Source: Nocardia elegans NBRC 108235
GTDB taxonomy: Bacteria; Actinomycetota; Actinomycetes; Mycobacteriales; Mycobacteriaceae
Direction: 5' to 3'
DNA: 64,000 nucleotides
Assembly: GCF_001612845.1 (NCBI RefSeq)
Contig: NZ_BDBF01000016.1
Coordinates: 62,001-126,000 of the forward strand
Made by a program: the position numbers and the translations under genes. Of the stretch, positions 30,597-39,626 are shown piece by piece. Position 1 is the stretch's first letter; the number at the start of each line of letters is the position of its first letter. The notes under the pieces were generated by a model. That model saw only the letters and a program-made list of their open reading frames with translations. It was not told the DNA's origin and ran no database searches.

Positions 30597-30922
30597 CGCT
30601 CCCTCACTTCCTGCTCCGCTATCCACGGCATCCGGCGCTGCTTGCTTCGTGCTTCACACCTGTGGCGCCAGCCTGCCATGAAGCCCTGGGGTTGCATGCC
30701 CCGCCTCTACTGTAGTTGGCGGGGGTCACGGCCGTCGTCCGTCCACCCTATTGCGAACGGGCGACAACGCGAGTCATACCGTTCTAACGCGGCTCCAACC
30801 CGGAACGTTTCCCCAGTAAATACGCCCACAGCTGAATTTTCGGGCCCCCTTTCCCCCGACGTCGGGGTTCGCGGCCCCGAAGCTCGACCGCGAATCTCCG
30901 CGCGACTTCCTCGCCGACGGAA
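30597..30922. other. intergenic region upstream of clpC1
   Basis: 326 bases with no gene recognised on either strand. It holds the clpC1 promoter region with a 26-base palindrome (30699-30724) and the 3' flank of the lipase gene. Confidence 0.6.
30699..30724 (-). promoter_or_regulatory. palindrome overlapping a possible clpC1 -10
   Basis: Outer arms CCCCGCC/GGCGGGG enclose inner arms CTAC/GTAG around one central base. On the minus strand the centre reads CTACAGTAG, which includes TACAGT, a fair -10 hexamer. An operator or a start-site hairpin are both possible; no known consensus was matched. Confidence 0.4.
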
Positions 30923-31897
30923 CTATCCGGTGAGCGGTGGGATGAAATGGCAGGGCACGGGGTGCGGATCGTCCGGATCCAGGGCGTTGAGCGCGAACGC
31001 GGCCGCCCGGTCGCTGCCCGCGATGCCCGCGTGCTCCGAATAGTCCGACGCGCAGCCGTCCTGGACCACGATGTTCGTCGTCGTCGGTCCGGGCACCAGG
31101 GCGACGGTGTACGGCACCACCAGTTCGTCGTAGCGGGTCTCGATATTGGTGTACGTGACGTCCGGGTCGTAGACGCCGTCGGCGTTCAGGGAGCGGATGA
31201 AATCGGTACTGCCCGTCATCTGCGCGCACGCGGCACAGGGGCTCACGCCCAGGACGCCGTCGAAGGCCGGCTCCGCGCCCAGACGCCGCGCGAAATCGCG
31301 TGCCGGATCGATCACCGGGCCGAAGGTGCCCAGCCACGGCGCGGCGATCGCCACGAACTTGTCGACCTTGTCCGAACCGCCCAGCCGCTTGACGAAGTAG
31401 TTGCCCACCAGATTGCCCTGCGAATGCGCGATCAGATCGACCTTCGCGGCGCCGGTCGCCGCCAGCACCCGGTCCACGAACTCCGCGAGCTGCGCCGAAC
31501 TGTCCTCGATCGGCCGCATGCCGCCGATCGCCGAGAGCGGCCACGGCAGGTCGTAGGCGCCGTAGGTCAGCGAGTAGACGCAATATCCCTCGTTGGCCAG
31601 CAGCGGCGCGTACACGCCCCAGTTCGTCTGCGCCCCGCCGCCGGTGCCGTGCACCAGCACCACGGGTTCGGGATGCGCGGCGCTGGGCCGGCACGACCAG
31701 TCGTCGGCGCCGGGCAGGGAACCACCCGGATTTCGCAGCTCGTACGGAATGCCGGAGAAGAAGTTGTAGTCCACCGGATATTCGGCGTGGGCCGCCGCTG
31801 GGGCGGTCACCCACAGGGTGCTCAACACCGCCAGGACGAGAACGGATCCGGGTAACCGGCGCAGCAGACGCGGCGCACGCACGGGACGAGACAACAT
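30923..31897 (-). CDS. secreted lipase, class 2 alpha/beta hydrolase
   Basis: A 324-residue exported lipase/esterase. A basic N-terminus and hydrophobic core LPGSVLVLAVLSTLWVTAPA with AHAE give a signal peptide cleaved near residue 38. The mature enzyme has VVLVHGTGGG, AHSQGN with the nucleophilic Ser near 164, and a cysteine pair in SPCAACAQMTG. The ATG at 31897 follows TGGAG; a TTG four codons earlier contains that ribosome binding site, so it was rejected. Likely acts on host or environmental esters. Confidence 0.87.
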   Translation of the reverse strand: MLSRPVRAPRLLRRLPGSVLVLAVLSTLWVTAPAAAHAEYPVDYNFFSGIPYELRNPGGSLPGADDWSCRPSAAHPEPVVLVHGTGGGAQTNWGVYAPLLANEGYCVYSLTYGAYDLPWPLSAIGGMRPIEDSSAQLAEFVDRVLAATGAAKVDLIAHSQGNLVGNYFVKRLGGSDKVDKFVAIAAPWLGTFGPVIDPARDFARRLGAEPAFDGVLGVSPCAACAQMTGSTDFIRSLNADGVYDPDVTYTNIETRYDELVVPYTVALVPGPTTTNIVVQDGCASDYSEHAGIAGSDRAAAFALNALDPDDPHPVPCHFIPPLTG

Positions 31898-32008
31898 CGA
31901 GAGCTCCAAAAACTAGAACGCGTTTCAACACGCTAGCGGGAGCAGGGAACCGTGCGGATCGATACCGGCGGGTAACCGGAATCGCGCGTCACATCCGGCG
32001 GACGGATT

Positions 32009-32632
32009 TCAGAGATCGCGGTGCGAGATGATGCCGTTCTGGATGGCCAGCGCCGCCAGCCGCACCCGCTTCTGATTCTGCGGCAGATCCTCGACGCCGA
32101 ACTTCGAAAACAGCGCGCGCAGATGGGTTTTGATCGCATCCACGCTCAGATACAACTCGTCGGCGATCTGCTGATTGGAGGCGGGCGTGGCGAATTCGGT
32201 ATTGCCGCGGTACGGGCGGCACAGCGCGATCAGAACCGCGCGCTGCGTATCGGTGAGCGAACGGGGGCTCGGCACCGAGCCGACGGAAGTCCGGGTCGCG
32301 TCGTCGACCGTGCCGGTGTAATCGTGAAACGACAGCATCGAGGTCCCGACCCGGATGCGGTCGCCGGCCTCCAGCCTGCGGCGACCGGCCAGCCGCTCGC
32401 CGTTGACGAAGGTGCCGTTGCGCGAGAGTCCGTCGTCGACGATCGTCCAGTGCGCCCCGAGGTATTCCACTGCCGCATGCAGTCGCGACACCTCGGCGTC
32501 CCAGCCCAGGGACAGATCGGCCTGCGGCGAACGCCCGATGGTGATGCGCTGATGATCCGGGGTCAGCGTCAGTTCGTGCCGGCGGCCGGTGTCGTCGATG
32601 AATCGAAGAAACGATTCGTGAATATCCGTCAC
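32009..32632 (-). CDS. FHA-domain regulator with C-terminal helix-turn-helix
   Basis: 207 residues. An FHA phosphothreonine-binding domain at about 15-105 (ITIGRSPQADLSLGWD, VSRLHAAVEY, LSRNGTFVNGERL) is followed by a helix-turn-helix domain (SLTDTQRAVLIALCRPYR, NQQIADELYLSVDAIKTHLR). It would bind a phosphorylated partner and DNA, which suggests a link between Ser/Thr kinase signalling and transcription. The GTG start has GGGTGGGGG upstream. Downstream of lsr2 in the same direction but separated by repeats and a terminator-like hairpin. Confidence 0.85.
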   Translation of the reverse strand: MTDIHESFLRFIDDTGRRHELTLTPDHQRITIGRSPQADLSLGWDAEVSRLHAAVEYLGAHWTIVDDGLSRNGTFVNGERLAGRRRLEAGDRIRVGTSMLSFHDYTGTVDDATRTSVGSVPSPRSLTDTQRAVLIALCRPYRGNTEFATPASNQQIADELYLSVDAIKTHLRALFSKFGVEDLPQNQKRVRLAALAIQNGIISHRDL

Positions 32633-32745
32633 CGCGTTGCTACCCCCACCCTCGTACCGCCAGTGACGTGGTCTGCATAGGCCCCATGTTGCCGCGCCGA
32701 CGCGGCGACGAGCAAGATCACCACGCCGGGGCCGTCCGGGTACGG

Positions 32746-32802
32746 CCGCACCGAAATACCGCGACCGCACCGAAATACCGCTGAGGCATCGAAATGCCGC
32801 TG
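32746..32802. repeat. three tandem 18-20 bp repeats
   Basis: Copies at 32746-32764, 32765-32784 and 32785-32802. The first two share CCGCACCGAAATACCGC; the third, GGCATCGAAATGCCGCTG, is diverged and forms its own small hairpin. It lies in the spacer between lsr2 and the FHA gene. Confidence 0.7.
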
Positions 32803-32841
32803 CCGCCCGGACGTCGCACGATTCCTCCGGGCGGCAGCGGC
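32796..32841 (-). terminator. terminator after lsr2
   Basis: A 16-bp GC-rich stem (32796-32811 with 32826-32841) around a 14-base loop, 30 bases beyond the lsr2 stop. The third tandem repeat overlaps its far arm. Confidence 0.75.
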
Positions 32842-32870
32842 ACAGACGCAGCCGGGTCCTTTCGACCGCA

Positions 32871-33236
32871 CTAGTTGTTGCGGCCGACTTCCTTGTGGTA
32901 GCTCTCCACGACATCGGCGGAGATGCGACCGCGCGCGGAAACCTTGTGGCCCTTACGCCGCGCCCACTCCCGAATTGCCGCACTCTGTTCGCGATCCATG
33001 GAAACTCGGCCCTTCGGCGCACCGGTGGTCGCACCGACCGGCTTGCTGCGCCGGCGACCGCTCACCCGGCGGGCATTGGCAACCCACACATCCAGCCCGT
33101 CCCGCAGCTTCGCCGCATTCGCCGCCGACAGGTCGATCTCGTACGAAACACCGTCGATCGCGAACTCGATGGTCTCGTCCGCAATGGACTCACCATCGAC
33201 ATCGTCGATCAGGCTAACGGTGACCTTCTTTGCCAT
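32871..33236 (-). CDS. lsr2: nucleoid-associated protein Lsr2
   Basis: A 121-residue xenogeneic silencer that bridges AT-rich DNA. The N-terminal dimerisation domain opens [15 protein letters not shown]; a basic linker ([16 protein letters not shown]) leads to the DNA-binding domain with the minor-groove RGR of [17 protein letters not shown]. Gene order clpC1/lsr2/lysS is as in mycobacteria. Confidence 0.97.
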   Translation of the reverse strand: MAKKVTVSLIDDVDGESIADETIEFAIDGVSYEIDLSAANAAKLRDGLDVWVANARRVSGRRRSKPVGATTGAPKGRVSMDREQSAAIREWARRKGHKVSARGRISADVVESYHKEVGRNN

Positions 33237-33350
33237 GAGATGAACGTCCTCTCGAAATCGTGCGACCCGGATACCAGGCCGATGCCCGAGTCGAGAATAC
33301 CTCTAGATACGAAATTTCCAAGACGGGGAATCGGCATTCAAACCCGGTAC

Positions 33351-34916
33351 TCAGCGACCGGACGGACGCACAATTGGGAACAGTATGGTTTCCCGGATTC
33401 CGAGTCCGGTCAGTGCCATCAGCAACCGATCGATTCCCATACCGGTACCCGTTGTCGGCGGCATACCGTGTTCCATGGCGGCGAGGAAGTCCTCGTCCAG
33501 CCGCATGGCCTCGTCGTCACCGGCGGCGGCGAGTCTGGCCTGGTCGACAAATCGTTCCCGCTGCACGACCGGATCCACGAGTTCCGAATAGCCCGTGGCC
33601 AACTCGAATCCGCGGACATACAGATCCCACTTCTCCGTGACGCCCGGCTTACTGCGATGCTGGCGCGTCAAGGGTGAGGTCTCCACCGGGAAGTCCCGCA
33701 CGAAAGTGGGCGCATAGAGCTTGTCGCCATAGCTGTGTTCCCACAGTTCCTCGACAAGTTTGCCGTGGCCGTAACCCTTGTCCGGGGGAATTTCCAGACC
33801 GACCCGATCGGCTAGCGCGAGCAATTCCGGAACAGTAGTTTCCGGCGTTACCTCGACCCCCAGCGAATCGGATAGCGAGGGATACATCTCGATGGTGTTC
33901 CACTCACCACTCAGGTCGTATTCCGTACCGTCGGCGAGTGTGACAACCTGAGTGCCGAAGACCTCTTGAGCGACTTCCTGGATCAATTCCCGCATCATCC
34001 GCGCGGAATCGTCGTAGGTGCCGTAGGCCTCATAAGTTTCCAACATCGCGAACTCGGGCGAATGCGTCGAGTCGGCGCCCTCGTTACGGAAGTTGCGATT
34101 GACCTCGAAGACCTTCTCGATCCCGCCCACCACGCAGCGCTTCAGGAACAACTCCGGCGCGATGCGCAGATACAGATCCATATCCAGCGCATTGGAGTGG
34201 GTGACGAACGGACGCGCTGCCGCACCTCCGTGCAAAGTCTGCAGCATCGGCGTCTCGACCTCGAGGAAACCCCTGCGCTCCAACGCATTTCGCAGTGCGC
34301 GCACGGCCGCCACCCGGGTGCGGGCCATCTCCCGCGCCTCCGGGCGCACGATGAGGTCGACATAGCGCTGGCGGACCCGCGACTCCTCGCTCATCTCCTT
34401 GTGCGCCACCGGCAGCGGACGCAGCGATTTGGCCGCCATCGACCACGAATCGGCCATCACGCTCAATTCGCCGGTGCGGGAGGAAATCACTTCGCCGTGC
34501 ACGAAGACGAAATCGCCCAGATCGACATCGGCCTTCCACGCCGCCAGCGCATCGGCTCCGACACCGTTCAGGCTGATCATCGCCTGTAGCTTGGTGCCGT
34601 CCCCCTCCTGCAGCGTGGCGAAGCAGAGCTTGCCGGTATTGCGCATGAAGATGACCCGGCCGGCCACACCGGCCTGCACGCCGGTGCTGGTGTCGGGCTC
34701 GAGGTCGGGATAGGCGGCGCGGATCTCGGCGAGGGTGTGGGTCCGCGGCACCACCACCGGATACGGCTCGACGCCCGCGTCGAGCAGCCGCTCACGCTTC
34801 TCCCGGCGGATCCGCATCTGCTCGGGAACGTCGACTTCCGCTGCGGCAGGATGCGATTGCCCCGCAGGAACCCGGCCCGCGGAGCCACCGGACGAAGGGC
34901 TTTTCGGGGTGCTCAC
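33351..34916 (-). CDS. lysS: lysyl-tRNA synthetase (class II)
   Basis: 521 residues. An N-terminal OB-fold anticodon-binding domain ([19 protein letters not shown]) and class II core: motif 2 [18 protein letters not shown] and motif 3 [17 protein letters not shown]. The first 30 residues are a Ser/Pro/Ala-rich extension ([16 protein letters not shown]). The rhodanese gene lies 66 bases upstream in the same direction. Confidence 0.96.
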   Translation of the reverse strand: MSTPKSPSSGGSAGRVPAGQSHPAAAEVDVPEQMRIRREKRERLLDAGVEPYPVVVPRTHTLAEIRAAYPDLEPDTSTGVQAGVAGRVIFMRNTGKLCFATLQEGDGTKLQAMISLNGVGADALAAWKADVDLGDFVFVHGEVISSRTGELSVMADSWSMAAKSLRPLPVAHKEMSEESRVRQRYVDLIVRPEAREMARTRVAAVRALRNALERRGFLEVETPMLQTLHGGAAARPFVTHSNALDMDLYLRIAPELFLKRCVVGGIEKVFEVNRNFRNEGADSTHSPEFAMLETYEAYGTYDDSARMMRELIQEVAQEVFGTQVVTLADGTEYDLSGEWNTIEMYPSLSDSLGVEVTPETTVPELLALADRVGLEIPPDKGYGHGKLVEELWEHSYGDKLYAPTFVRDFPVETSPLTRQHRSKPGVTEKWDLYVRGFELATGYSELVDPVVQRERFVDQARLAAAGDDEAMRLDEDFLAAMEHGMPPTTGTGMGIDRLLMALTGLGIRETILFPIVRPSGR

Positions 34917-34982
34917 AGCGAACCACCCTATCGTGCGCCGGAAATCGTTTTGCGCGCGCCCGACCCCCGCTCACCCGGGCTA

Positions 34983-35420
34983 TTACAGCGAGACGAGTGC
35001 GGTGATCTCACCGGCCAGATGCGGTGCGCCGGCGGCCACCGACAACAGCCCCGCGGCCTTTACCGCCTGATAGCCACCGACCAGATCGGTGGCCCGGTGC
35101 AGACCCAGTTGCTGCAGTGTGGCGGCCGCCAGACTGGAGGTGTAACCCTCCGAGCAGACGATCACCCATTCGCGATCGTGATCGGTGGCCAGGGCGAGCC
35201 GCGCGGGGCTGGTGGGGTCCAGCCGCCACTCCAGCACATTGCGCTCGATCACCAGGGCGCCCGGCAGGGTGCCCTCCTTGACCCGCTGGGCTTGCGGGCG
35301 GATGTCGACCAGCAGGGCGCCGCGGGCGATCGCCTCCGGCAATTCGAACGCGTACATGCGCGTCAATCGCGCACGCGCCGCCTCCAGCATGTCGTTGATG
35401 GTGAGATGCGGGTACGTCAT
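34983..35420 (-). CDS. rhodanese-like sulfurtransferase
   Basis: A 145-residue single-domain rhodanese. LLVDIRPQAQR lies near residue 38, and the active-site loop CSEGYTS carries the persulfide Cys near 89. The ATG overlaps the stop of the cysteine dioxygenase gene as ATGA, so the two are coupled. Likely handles sulfane sulfur released from cysteine metabolism. Confidence 0.87.
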   Translation of the reverse strand: MTYPHLTINDMLEAARARLTRMYAFELPEAIARGALLVDIRPQAQRVKEGTLPGALVIERNVLEWRLDPTSPARLALATDHDREWVIVCSEGYTSSLAAATLQQLGLHRATDLVGGYQAVKAAGLLSVAAGAPHLAGEITALVSL

Positions 35421-36076
35421 TTCACATCGCCTTCGGGCTGGTCGGTGAGCACGGTCCGGGTACGTCGCAGCGTCCCGTGGCCGGTCACCTCGTAATACGA
35501 CATGGCGGACAGAGGTGGTGAATACGCGTGCACCGAGAGCGTCGGATTCGACGGCTCGGGCACACCCGCGAGCTGATCCGGGGCACGCACCACGTCGTGC
35601 ACCCAGCCGAGCGGGAACGAGGCCTGATCACCGGCCGTGAGAGTGCGCTGCCGCAATTCCTTGCCGTTCCAGCGGAATTCCGAGAGCGCGCCGCTCAGCA
35701 CGGTGAGCGCGCCGAGCGAGCCGGCGTGGTCGTGCAATTCCGTCGACCGGTCCGGCACCCAGCTGATCAGCCAGACATCGACCTCGTCGTCGGCGAGAAG
35801 CCGGACGGCCCAACGGTTTTCGGTGGGCCATACGCCACCGGACGGCAGCAGGTGGTCGAAGCGGCCGGCCATGACGTCCTCGGCGCCCTCGTCGGTCAGC
35901 CGCAGCAGATCCGCCGGGCGCAACCGGGTCGGCAATGCGGGCGACACCGAGCGATCGGTGATCTCGGCGGTGAGCCGGTTGGCCGGACGAGCGGGCGGCA
36001 ACTGCCCCGTCCGGCGACGCGCGGCGTCACCGCTCGCGGCGGAGGTAACAGCAGAGGCGAGGGCAGAGGAACGCAT
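35417..36076 (-). CDS. cdo: cysteine dioxygenase (cupin)
   Basis: A 219-residue thiol dioxygenase that oxidises cysteine to cysteine sulfinate. Iron ligands are the two His of ELHDHAGS and the His of GWVHDV. The Ser-His-Tyr triad of the family is intact in SVHAYSPP. An Ala/Arg-rich N-terminal stretch of about 40 residues precedes the cupin. The Cys that crosslinks with Tyr in animal enzymes is replaced by Gly, as in bacterial members. The ATG follows GGAG by 8 bases. Its upstream region holds a putative cysteine-responsive leader. Confidence 0.88.
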   Translation of the reverse strand: MRSSALASAVTSAASGDAARRRTGQLPPARPANRLTAEITDRSVSPALPTRLRPADLLRLTDEGAEDVMAGRFDHLLPSGGVWPTENRWAVRLLADDEVDVWLISWVPDRSTELHDHAGSLGALTVLSGALSEFRWNGKELRQRTLTAGDQASFPLGWVHDVVRAPDQLAGVPEPSNPTLSVHAYSPPLSAMSYYEVTGHGTLRRTRTVLTDQPEGDVK

Positions 36077-36166
36077 GAGCGAAGCTCCAGGAGTAGTGGA
36101 TGGCCGAGGGCGGATACGCAGCCTCGACAATCAGCCGAGGCGAATCAGCCTCGACAACACTCCTGG
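36077..36166 (-). promoter_or_regulatory. putative cysteine-responsive attenuator
   Basis: On the minus strand CGAGGC (36153-36148) can pair with GCCTCG (36141-36136), or the latter can pair with a second CGAGGC (36126-36121): two mutually exclusive hairpins. Separately CCAGGAGT (36166-36159), just before and including the first Cys codon of the leader peptide, is perfectly complementary to ACTCCTGG (36094-36087), whose last two bases belong to the cdo ribosome binding site GGAG (36088-36085). A ribosome stalled on the Cys codons would block that pairing and expose the site. The elements are read directly; the mechanism is inferred from cysteine-responsive leaders known in mycobacteria. Confidence 0.65.
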
Positions 36167-36186
36167 GTGCTCACGCGGAAAGTCAC
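36145..36186 (-). CDS. leaderless Cys-codon leader peptide
   Basis: A 13-codon open frame, GTG start, MTFRVSTQECCRG, with two adjacent TGT codons just before the stop. The GTG lies 7 bases after the -10 hexamer TAGACT, the spacing expected when the start codon is the transcript's first base. A second in-frame GTG is at 36174. The stop TGA falls in the loop of the first attenuator hairpin. It precedes the cdo-rhodanese operon and resembles the leaderless polycysteine short frames of mycobacteria. Confidence 0.65.
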   Translation of the reverse strand: MTFRVSTQECCRG

Positions 36187-36193
36187 GAGCCGA

Positions 36194-36221
36194 AGTCTAG
36201 CAGGGTGACCAGCGCGTGCAA
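36194..36221 (-). promoter_or_regulatory. promoter for the cdo leader transcript
   Basis: TTGCAC (36221-36216), 16-base spacer, TAGACT (36199-36194). The predicted start is the leader GTG at 36186. It lies just past the coaX stop. Confidence 0.5.
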
Positions 36222-36251
36222 GGCGGTGTGTTTCACCCCACAGCGCGCGGG

Positions 36252-37046
36252 TCACGGGCGGCGGCGCTGCTGGTTGCGCTCGTAGACCAGACGCAGGCCG
36301 TCCAGGGTCAGATGCGGCTCGTGGTGGTCGATGGTCTCGGATTCGGGGACGATCAGCGGTGCGGTCGGCCCCGTAGCCACCACCGACACATCGTCACCGG
36401 CGAAGGCGTCGAGTTCGTCGCGAATCCGGTCGATCAAACCGTCCACCAGGCCCGCGAAGCCGAACACCGCGCCGGACTGCATGCACTCCATGCTGTTCTT
36501 ACCCACCACCGAACGCGGGCGGGTCAGTTCCGCGCGTCGCAGCGCACTCCGGGCCACCAGCGCCTCGGTGGAGATCTCCACGCCGGGGGCGATCGTCCCG
36601 CCGAGGAACTCTCCCTTCGCCGACACCAGGTCGACACAGATGGCGGTGCCGAAATCGACCACGATCGCCGGCGAATCGAAACGATGATATGCCGCAAGGC
36701 AATTCACGATCCGGTCCGCGCCGACCTCTTTCGGATTGTCGACCAGCAGCGGAATTCCGGTGCGCACACCGGGTTCCACCAGCACGTGCGGCACGTGCGA
36801 CCAGTAGCGGCCCAACATGGTGCGCAACTCCCGCAGCACCGGCGGCACCGTCGACAAGGCCGACACCCCGACCACCTGGTCCAGCCGCTCGCCCACCAAA
36901 CCCCGTACCTGCATGGCGAATTCGTCGGCGGTCAGCAGCGGATTGGTGTGCACGCGCCAGGTGTGCACCAGCTCCGCATGCGCACCACTGCCCGAGAACA
37001 GGCCGATCTCGATACTGGTGTTGCGGACGTCGATCGTCAGCAGCAT
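36252..37046 (-). CDS. coaX: type III pantothenate kinase
   Basis: A 264-residue CoaX of the ASKHA fold, phosphorylating pantothenate in coenzyme A synthesis. [17 protein letters not shown] is the phosphate loop, [11 protein letters not shown] and [11 protein letters not shown] are conserved, and [11 protein letters not shown] follows. The kinase Asp lies in GADR. It sits downstream of panD and panC, as in mycobacteria (Rv3600c). Confidence 0.94.
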   Translation of the reverse strand: MLLTIDVRNTSIEIGLFSGSGAHAELVHTWRVHTNPLLTADEFAMQVRGLVGERLDQVVGVSALSTVPPVLRELRTMLGRYWSHVPHVLVEPGVRTGIPLLVDNPKEVGADRIVNCLAAYHRFDSPAIVVDFGTAICVDLVSAKGEFLGGTIAPGVEISTEALVARSALRRAELTRPRSVVGKNSMECMQSGAVFGFAGLVDGLIDRIRDELDAFAGDDVSVVATGPTAPLIVPESETIDHHEPHLTLDGLRLVYERNQQRRRP

Positions 37047-37067
37047 CCTCGCCCCGCTGCCCGCGGC

Positions 37068-37487
37068 TCAGGCGAAGGTCAGCGAGCGCGGCGAGGTCAA
37101 CCCCGAACCCTCCGGGGCGTGCGCCGGGTCCGAACCCAGCTCCACCGGACGGTTGCGGTCGTCGACGAACACCACCCGGGGCTGGTACTCGCGCAGCTCG
37201 GCCTCGTCCATCATGCCGTAGGCGATCAGGATGACGAGATCACCCGGATTCACCAGATGCGCTGCGGCGCCGTTGATTCCGATCACGCCAGATCCGCGCT
37301 CACCGGCGATCACATAGGTTTCCAGCCGGGCGCCGTTGTCGATATCGACGATGCAGACCTGCTCACCCTCGAGCAGATCGGCGGCGTCCATCAGATCCGG
37401 GTCCACGGTCACCGAACCCACATAGTGCAGATCGGCGTGAGTCACCGTGGCACGGTGGATCTTCGACTTCATCATGGTGCGCAACAT
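37068..37487 (-). CDS. panD: aspartate 1-decarboxylase precursor
   Basis: A 139-residue proenzyme making beta-alanine. Self-cleavage between Gly24 and Ser25 is placed by HYVGSVTVD. Catalytic surroundings include [12 protein letters not shown] and the ILIAYG strand. The C-terminal tail ([17 protein letters not shown]) is longer than in E. coli PanD, as in mycobacteria, where this tail affects stability and pyrazinoic acid response. An internal ATG at codon 6 ([10 protein letters not shown]) would also fit the family. Confidence 0.95.
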   Translation of the reverse strand: MLRTMMKSKIHRATVTHADLHYVGSVTVDPDLMDAADLLEGEQVCIVDIDNGARLETYVIAGERGSGVIGINGAAAHLVNPGDLVILIAYGMMDEAELREYQPRVVFVDDRNRPVELGSDPAHAPEGSGLTSPRSLTFA

Positions 37488-37501
37488 CGTGGTCGCCTTT
37501 C

Positions 37502-38455
37502 CTATGCGTCGGCCTGGGCAGGCTGGAAATCGGGGACAGCGTTGTGGCCGCCCACAGAGGGGACGGTGACGGGCACGTTGTCGATCAGGCGGGTGGCGCC
37601 GATGCGGGCGGCCACCAGCAGACGAGCGTTGCCGCTGCTCGGAATGGGGCCCAGATCCGAACCACGCAACTCCAGGTAGTCGACATCGACACCGGTCGCA
37701 CCGTCGAGCACGGAGCGGGCCGCCGTTACCACCGCCTCGGGCCCCCGCCCCGCCGAATGCCGGCCCGCGGCCAGCGCGGCGGACAGTGTGATCGCCAACT
37801 CGCGCTGCTGTTCGTCCAGGTAGCGGTTGCGTGAGGACAGGGCCAGGCCGTCGGACTCGCGCACCGTGGGCACCGCGACGATATCGACGTCGAAGTTCAG
37901 ATCCCGGACCATCTGCCGGATCAATGTCAGCTGCTGATAGTCCTTCTCGCCGAAGAACGCCTCGTGCGGACGGACGATCTGCAGCAGTTTCGCCACCACC
38001 GTCAACATCCCGGCGAAATGGGTCGGGCGGCTGGCGCCCTCCAATTCGGCGCCGAGCGGTCCCGGATGGACCGAGGTGCGCGGGCCGTCCGGGTACATCT
38101 GGGCGACGCTCGGCGCGAACACGAGCGCCACGCCCTCCTCACGCAGCAGCGCCACATCGCTGTCGAGCGTGCGCGGGTACTTGTCGAAGTCCTCGTTCTC
38201 ACCGAATTGCAGCGGGTTGACGAAGATCGACACCACCACAACCTGATTCGTGCGCTTGGCGCGGCGCACCAACTCCAGATGGCCCTCGTGCAGAGCACCC
38301 ATCGTCGGCACCAGCGCGACCGTGCGACCGACCCCGCGCAGTGCGGAGGTCACCGCCGAAACACCGGCCGGCTCGTGTACGACCGTGAGCTCGCCCGGGC
38401 GATACAGCTTGCGCAGTTGCTCCGGGGTCAGCTTCTTCGCTCCCGAATTCGACAT
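37502..38455 (-). CDS. panC: pantothenate synthetase
   Basis: A 317-residue ligase joining pantoate and beta-alanine. ATP-site motifs are [33 protein letters not shown] and [20 protein letters not shown] is the KMSKS-like loop. The start overlaps the stop of the DUF2520 gene (TGATG), and panD follows 14 bases on. Core of the pan cluster. Confidence 0.95.
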   Translation of the reverse strand: MSNSGAKKLTPEQLRKLYRPGELTVVHEPAGVSAVTSALRGVGRTVALVPTMGALHEGHLELVRRAKRTNQVVVVSIFVNPLQFGENEDFDKYPRTLDSDVALLREEGVALVFAPSVAQMYPDGPRTSVHPGPLGAELEGASRPTHFAGMLTVVAKLLQIVRPHEAFFGEKDYQQLTLIRQMVRDLNFDVDIVAVPTVRESDGLALSSRNRYLDEQQRELAITLSAALAAGRHSAGRGPEAVVTAARSVLDGATGVDVDYLELRGSDLGPIPSSGNARLLVAARIGATRLIDNVPVTVPSVGGHNAVPDFQPAQADA

Positions 38456-39438
38456 CAGTGTCCCTCCAGCAGGCCGATCAGATCCGGATTCGTGCGGGCC
38501 AGCTGCGCTGTCCGCAGCGACATCGCGCGATAGCCGGCGGCCAGCTCCGGATCTGCCGCGGCCAGTGCGTCCAGGTGCGTCGAGACCGCGAGGGCGTCAC
38601 CCCGCGCCACGGGGCCGGTCAGCGCCGGCAGGCCGCGCCGCAGCGCATTGTCCAGCGCCGCCGAGACCAGCGGTGCCAACATCCGCTCCGCCAATCCGTT
38701 GGGCTGGTCGTCGACCACCTGCTGTCCCAGCAGGCCCGGACCCTCCAGCGCCGCCCGCAACGCCGCGACCGCGTCGACGATCAGGGTGACCAGATGATTA
38801 CTGCCGTGCGCGAGAGCCGCGTGATACAACGCGCGATTCTCCTCCGGGACCCGCACCGGCTCGCCGCCCATCTCGATCACCAGCGACTGCGCGATGGCAT
38901 AGCCGATCTCGTCGGCCGCGGTGATGCCGAAACAGGCATTCGCCAGGCGGGCGGTGTCCTCGTCGTGGCCGGTGAAGGTCATCGCCGGATGGATCGCCAG
39001 CGGGCGGACATCGGTCAGCGGGGACAGGACGGCCACGCCGTTGGCCCCCGAGGTATGCGCGACGATCGTCCCCGGACGGACCACGCGCGCCGCCGCCAAA
39101 CCGGCCACCAGGCCGGGCAGTTCACTGTCCGGTACGGCCAGAATCAACAGTTCGCTGCGCGCCGCGATCTCCTCGGCCGGCAAGATCTGCGACTCCGGCA
39201 ACCGCGTGTGCGCCCGATGCCGCGACGCATCGGAAATCGCCGACACCCCGAACACCACATGCCCGGCCCGCTCCAGCGCGACACCCAGCGCCGAACCCAC
39301 CCGGCCCGCCGACACGATGCCGACGGTCAGCCGGGCCGGCGCCGGATCGCTGCCGGGTACAGCGGACGAGCCCGAGACCGCAGGCGCGGCGGGGCGCGAC
39401 GAATCGGCCTCGTCGGGCCGCGAAAAATCGGAGGTCAC
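38455..39438 (-). CDS. Rossmann-fold/DUF2520 protein in the pantothenate cluster
   Basis: 327 residues. A disordered Ser/Pro-rich N-terminus is followed by a nucleotide-binding Rossmann domain ([20 protein letters not shown]) and a helical DUF2520 domain ([32 protein letters not shown]). The layout resembles ketopantoate-reductase and hydroxyacid-dehydrogenase folds. It is coupled to panC by TGATG and is the Rv3603c counterpart. A role as ketopantoate reductase, which is otherwise missing here, is a plausible inference and not established. Confidence 0.83.
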   Translation of the reverse strand: MTSDFSRPDEADSSRPAAPAVSGSSAVPGSDPAPARLTVGIVSAGRVGSALGVALERAGHVVFGVSAISDASRHRAHTRLPESQILPAEEIAARSELLILAVPDSELPGLVAGLAAARVVRPGTIVAHTSGANGVAVLSPLTDVRPLAIHPAMTFTGHDEDTARLANACFGITAADEIGYAIAQSLVIEMGGEPVRVPEENRALYHAALAHGSNHLVTLIVDAVAALRAALEGPGLLGQQVVDDQPNGLAERMLAPLVSAALDNALRRGLPALTGPVARGDALAVSTHLDALAAADPELAAGYRAMSLRTAQLARTNPDLIGLLEGH

Positions 39439-39555
39439 CGTTGTCCTCTCGGAAGGCGTTCCAGTCCCGCATGGCGGGTACCGGACGTTACGAGTCGAGA
39501 ATAGGTAGTGACCGGGGGCGCTGCCAGAGGACCCGCGCGTGATATTTCCCTCAGT

Positions 39556-39605
39556 ACCTTTGGTCTGCGCTTCGCTTCGGACCTTTGGCCTCCGCTTCGC
39601 GTCGG
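39556..39605. repeat. tandem direct repeat, 2 x 25 bp
   Basis: Copies 39556-39580 and 39581-39605 match at 22 of 25 positions. They lie between the truncated diiron gene and the DUF2520 gene. Confidence 0.8.
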
Positions 39606-39626
39606 CAGGGGTCTCGGCCGTCGGCC

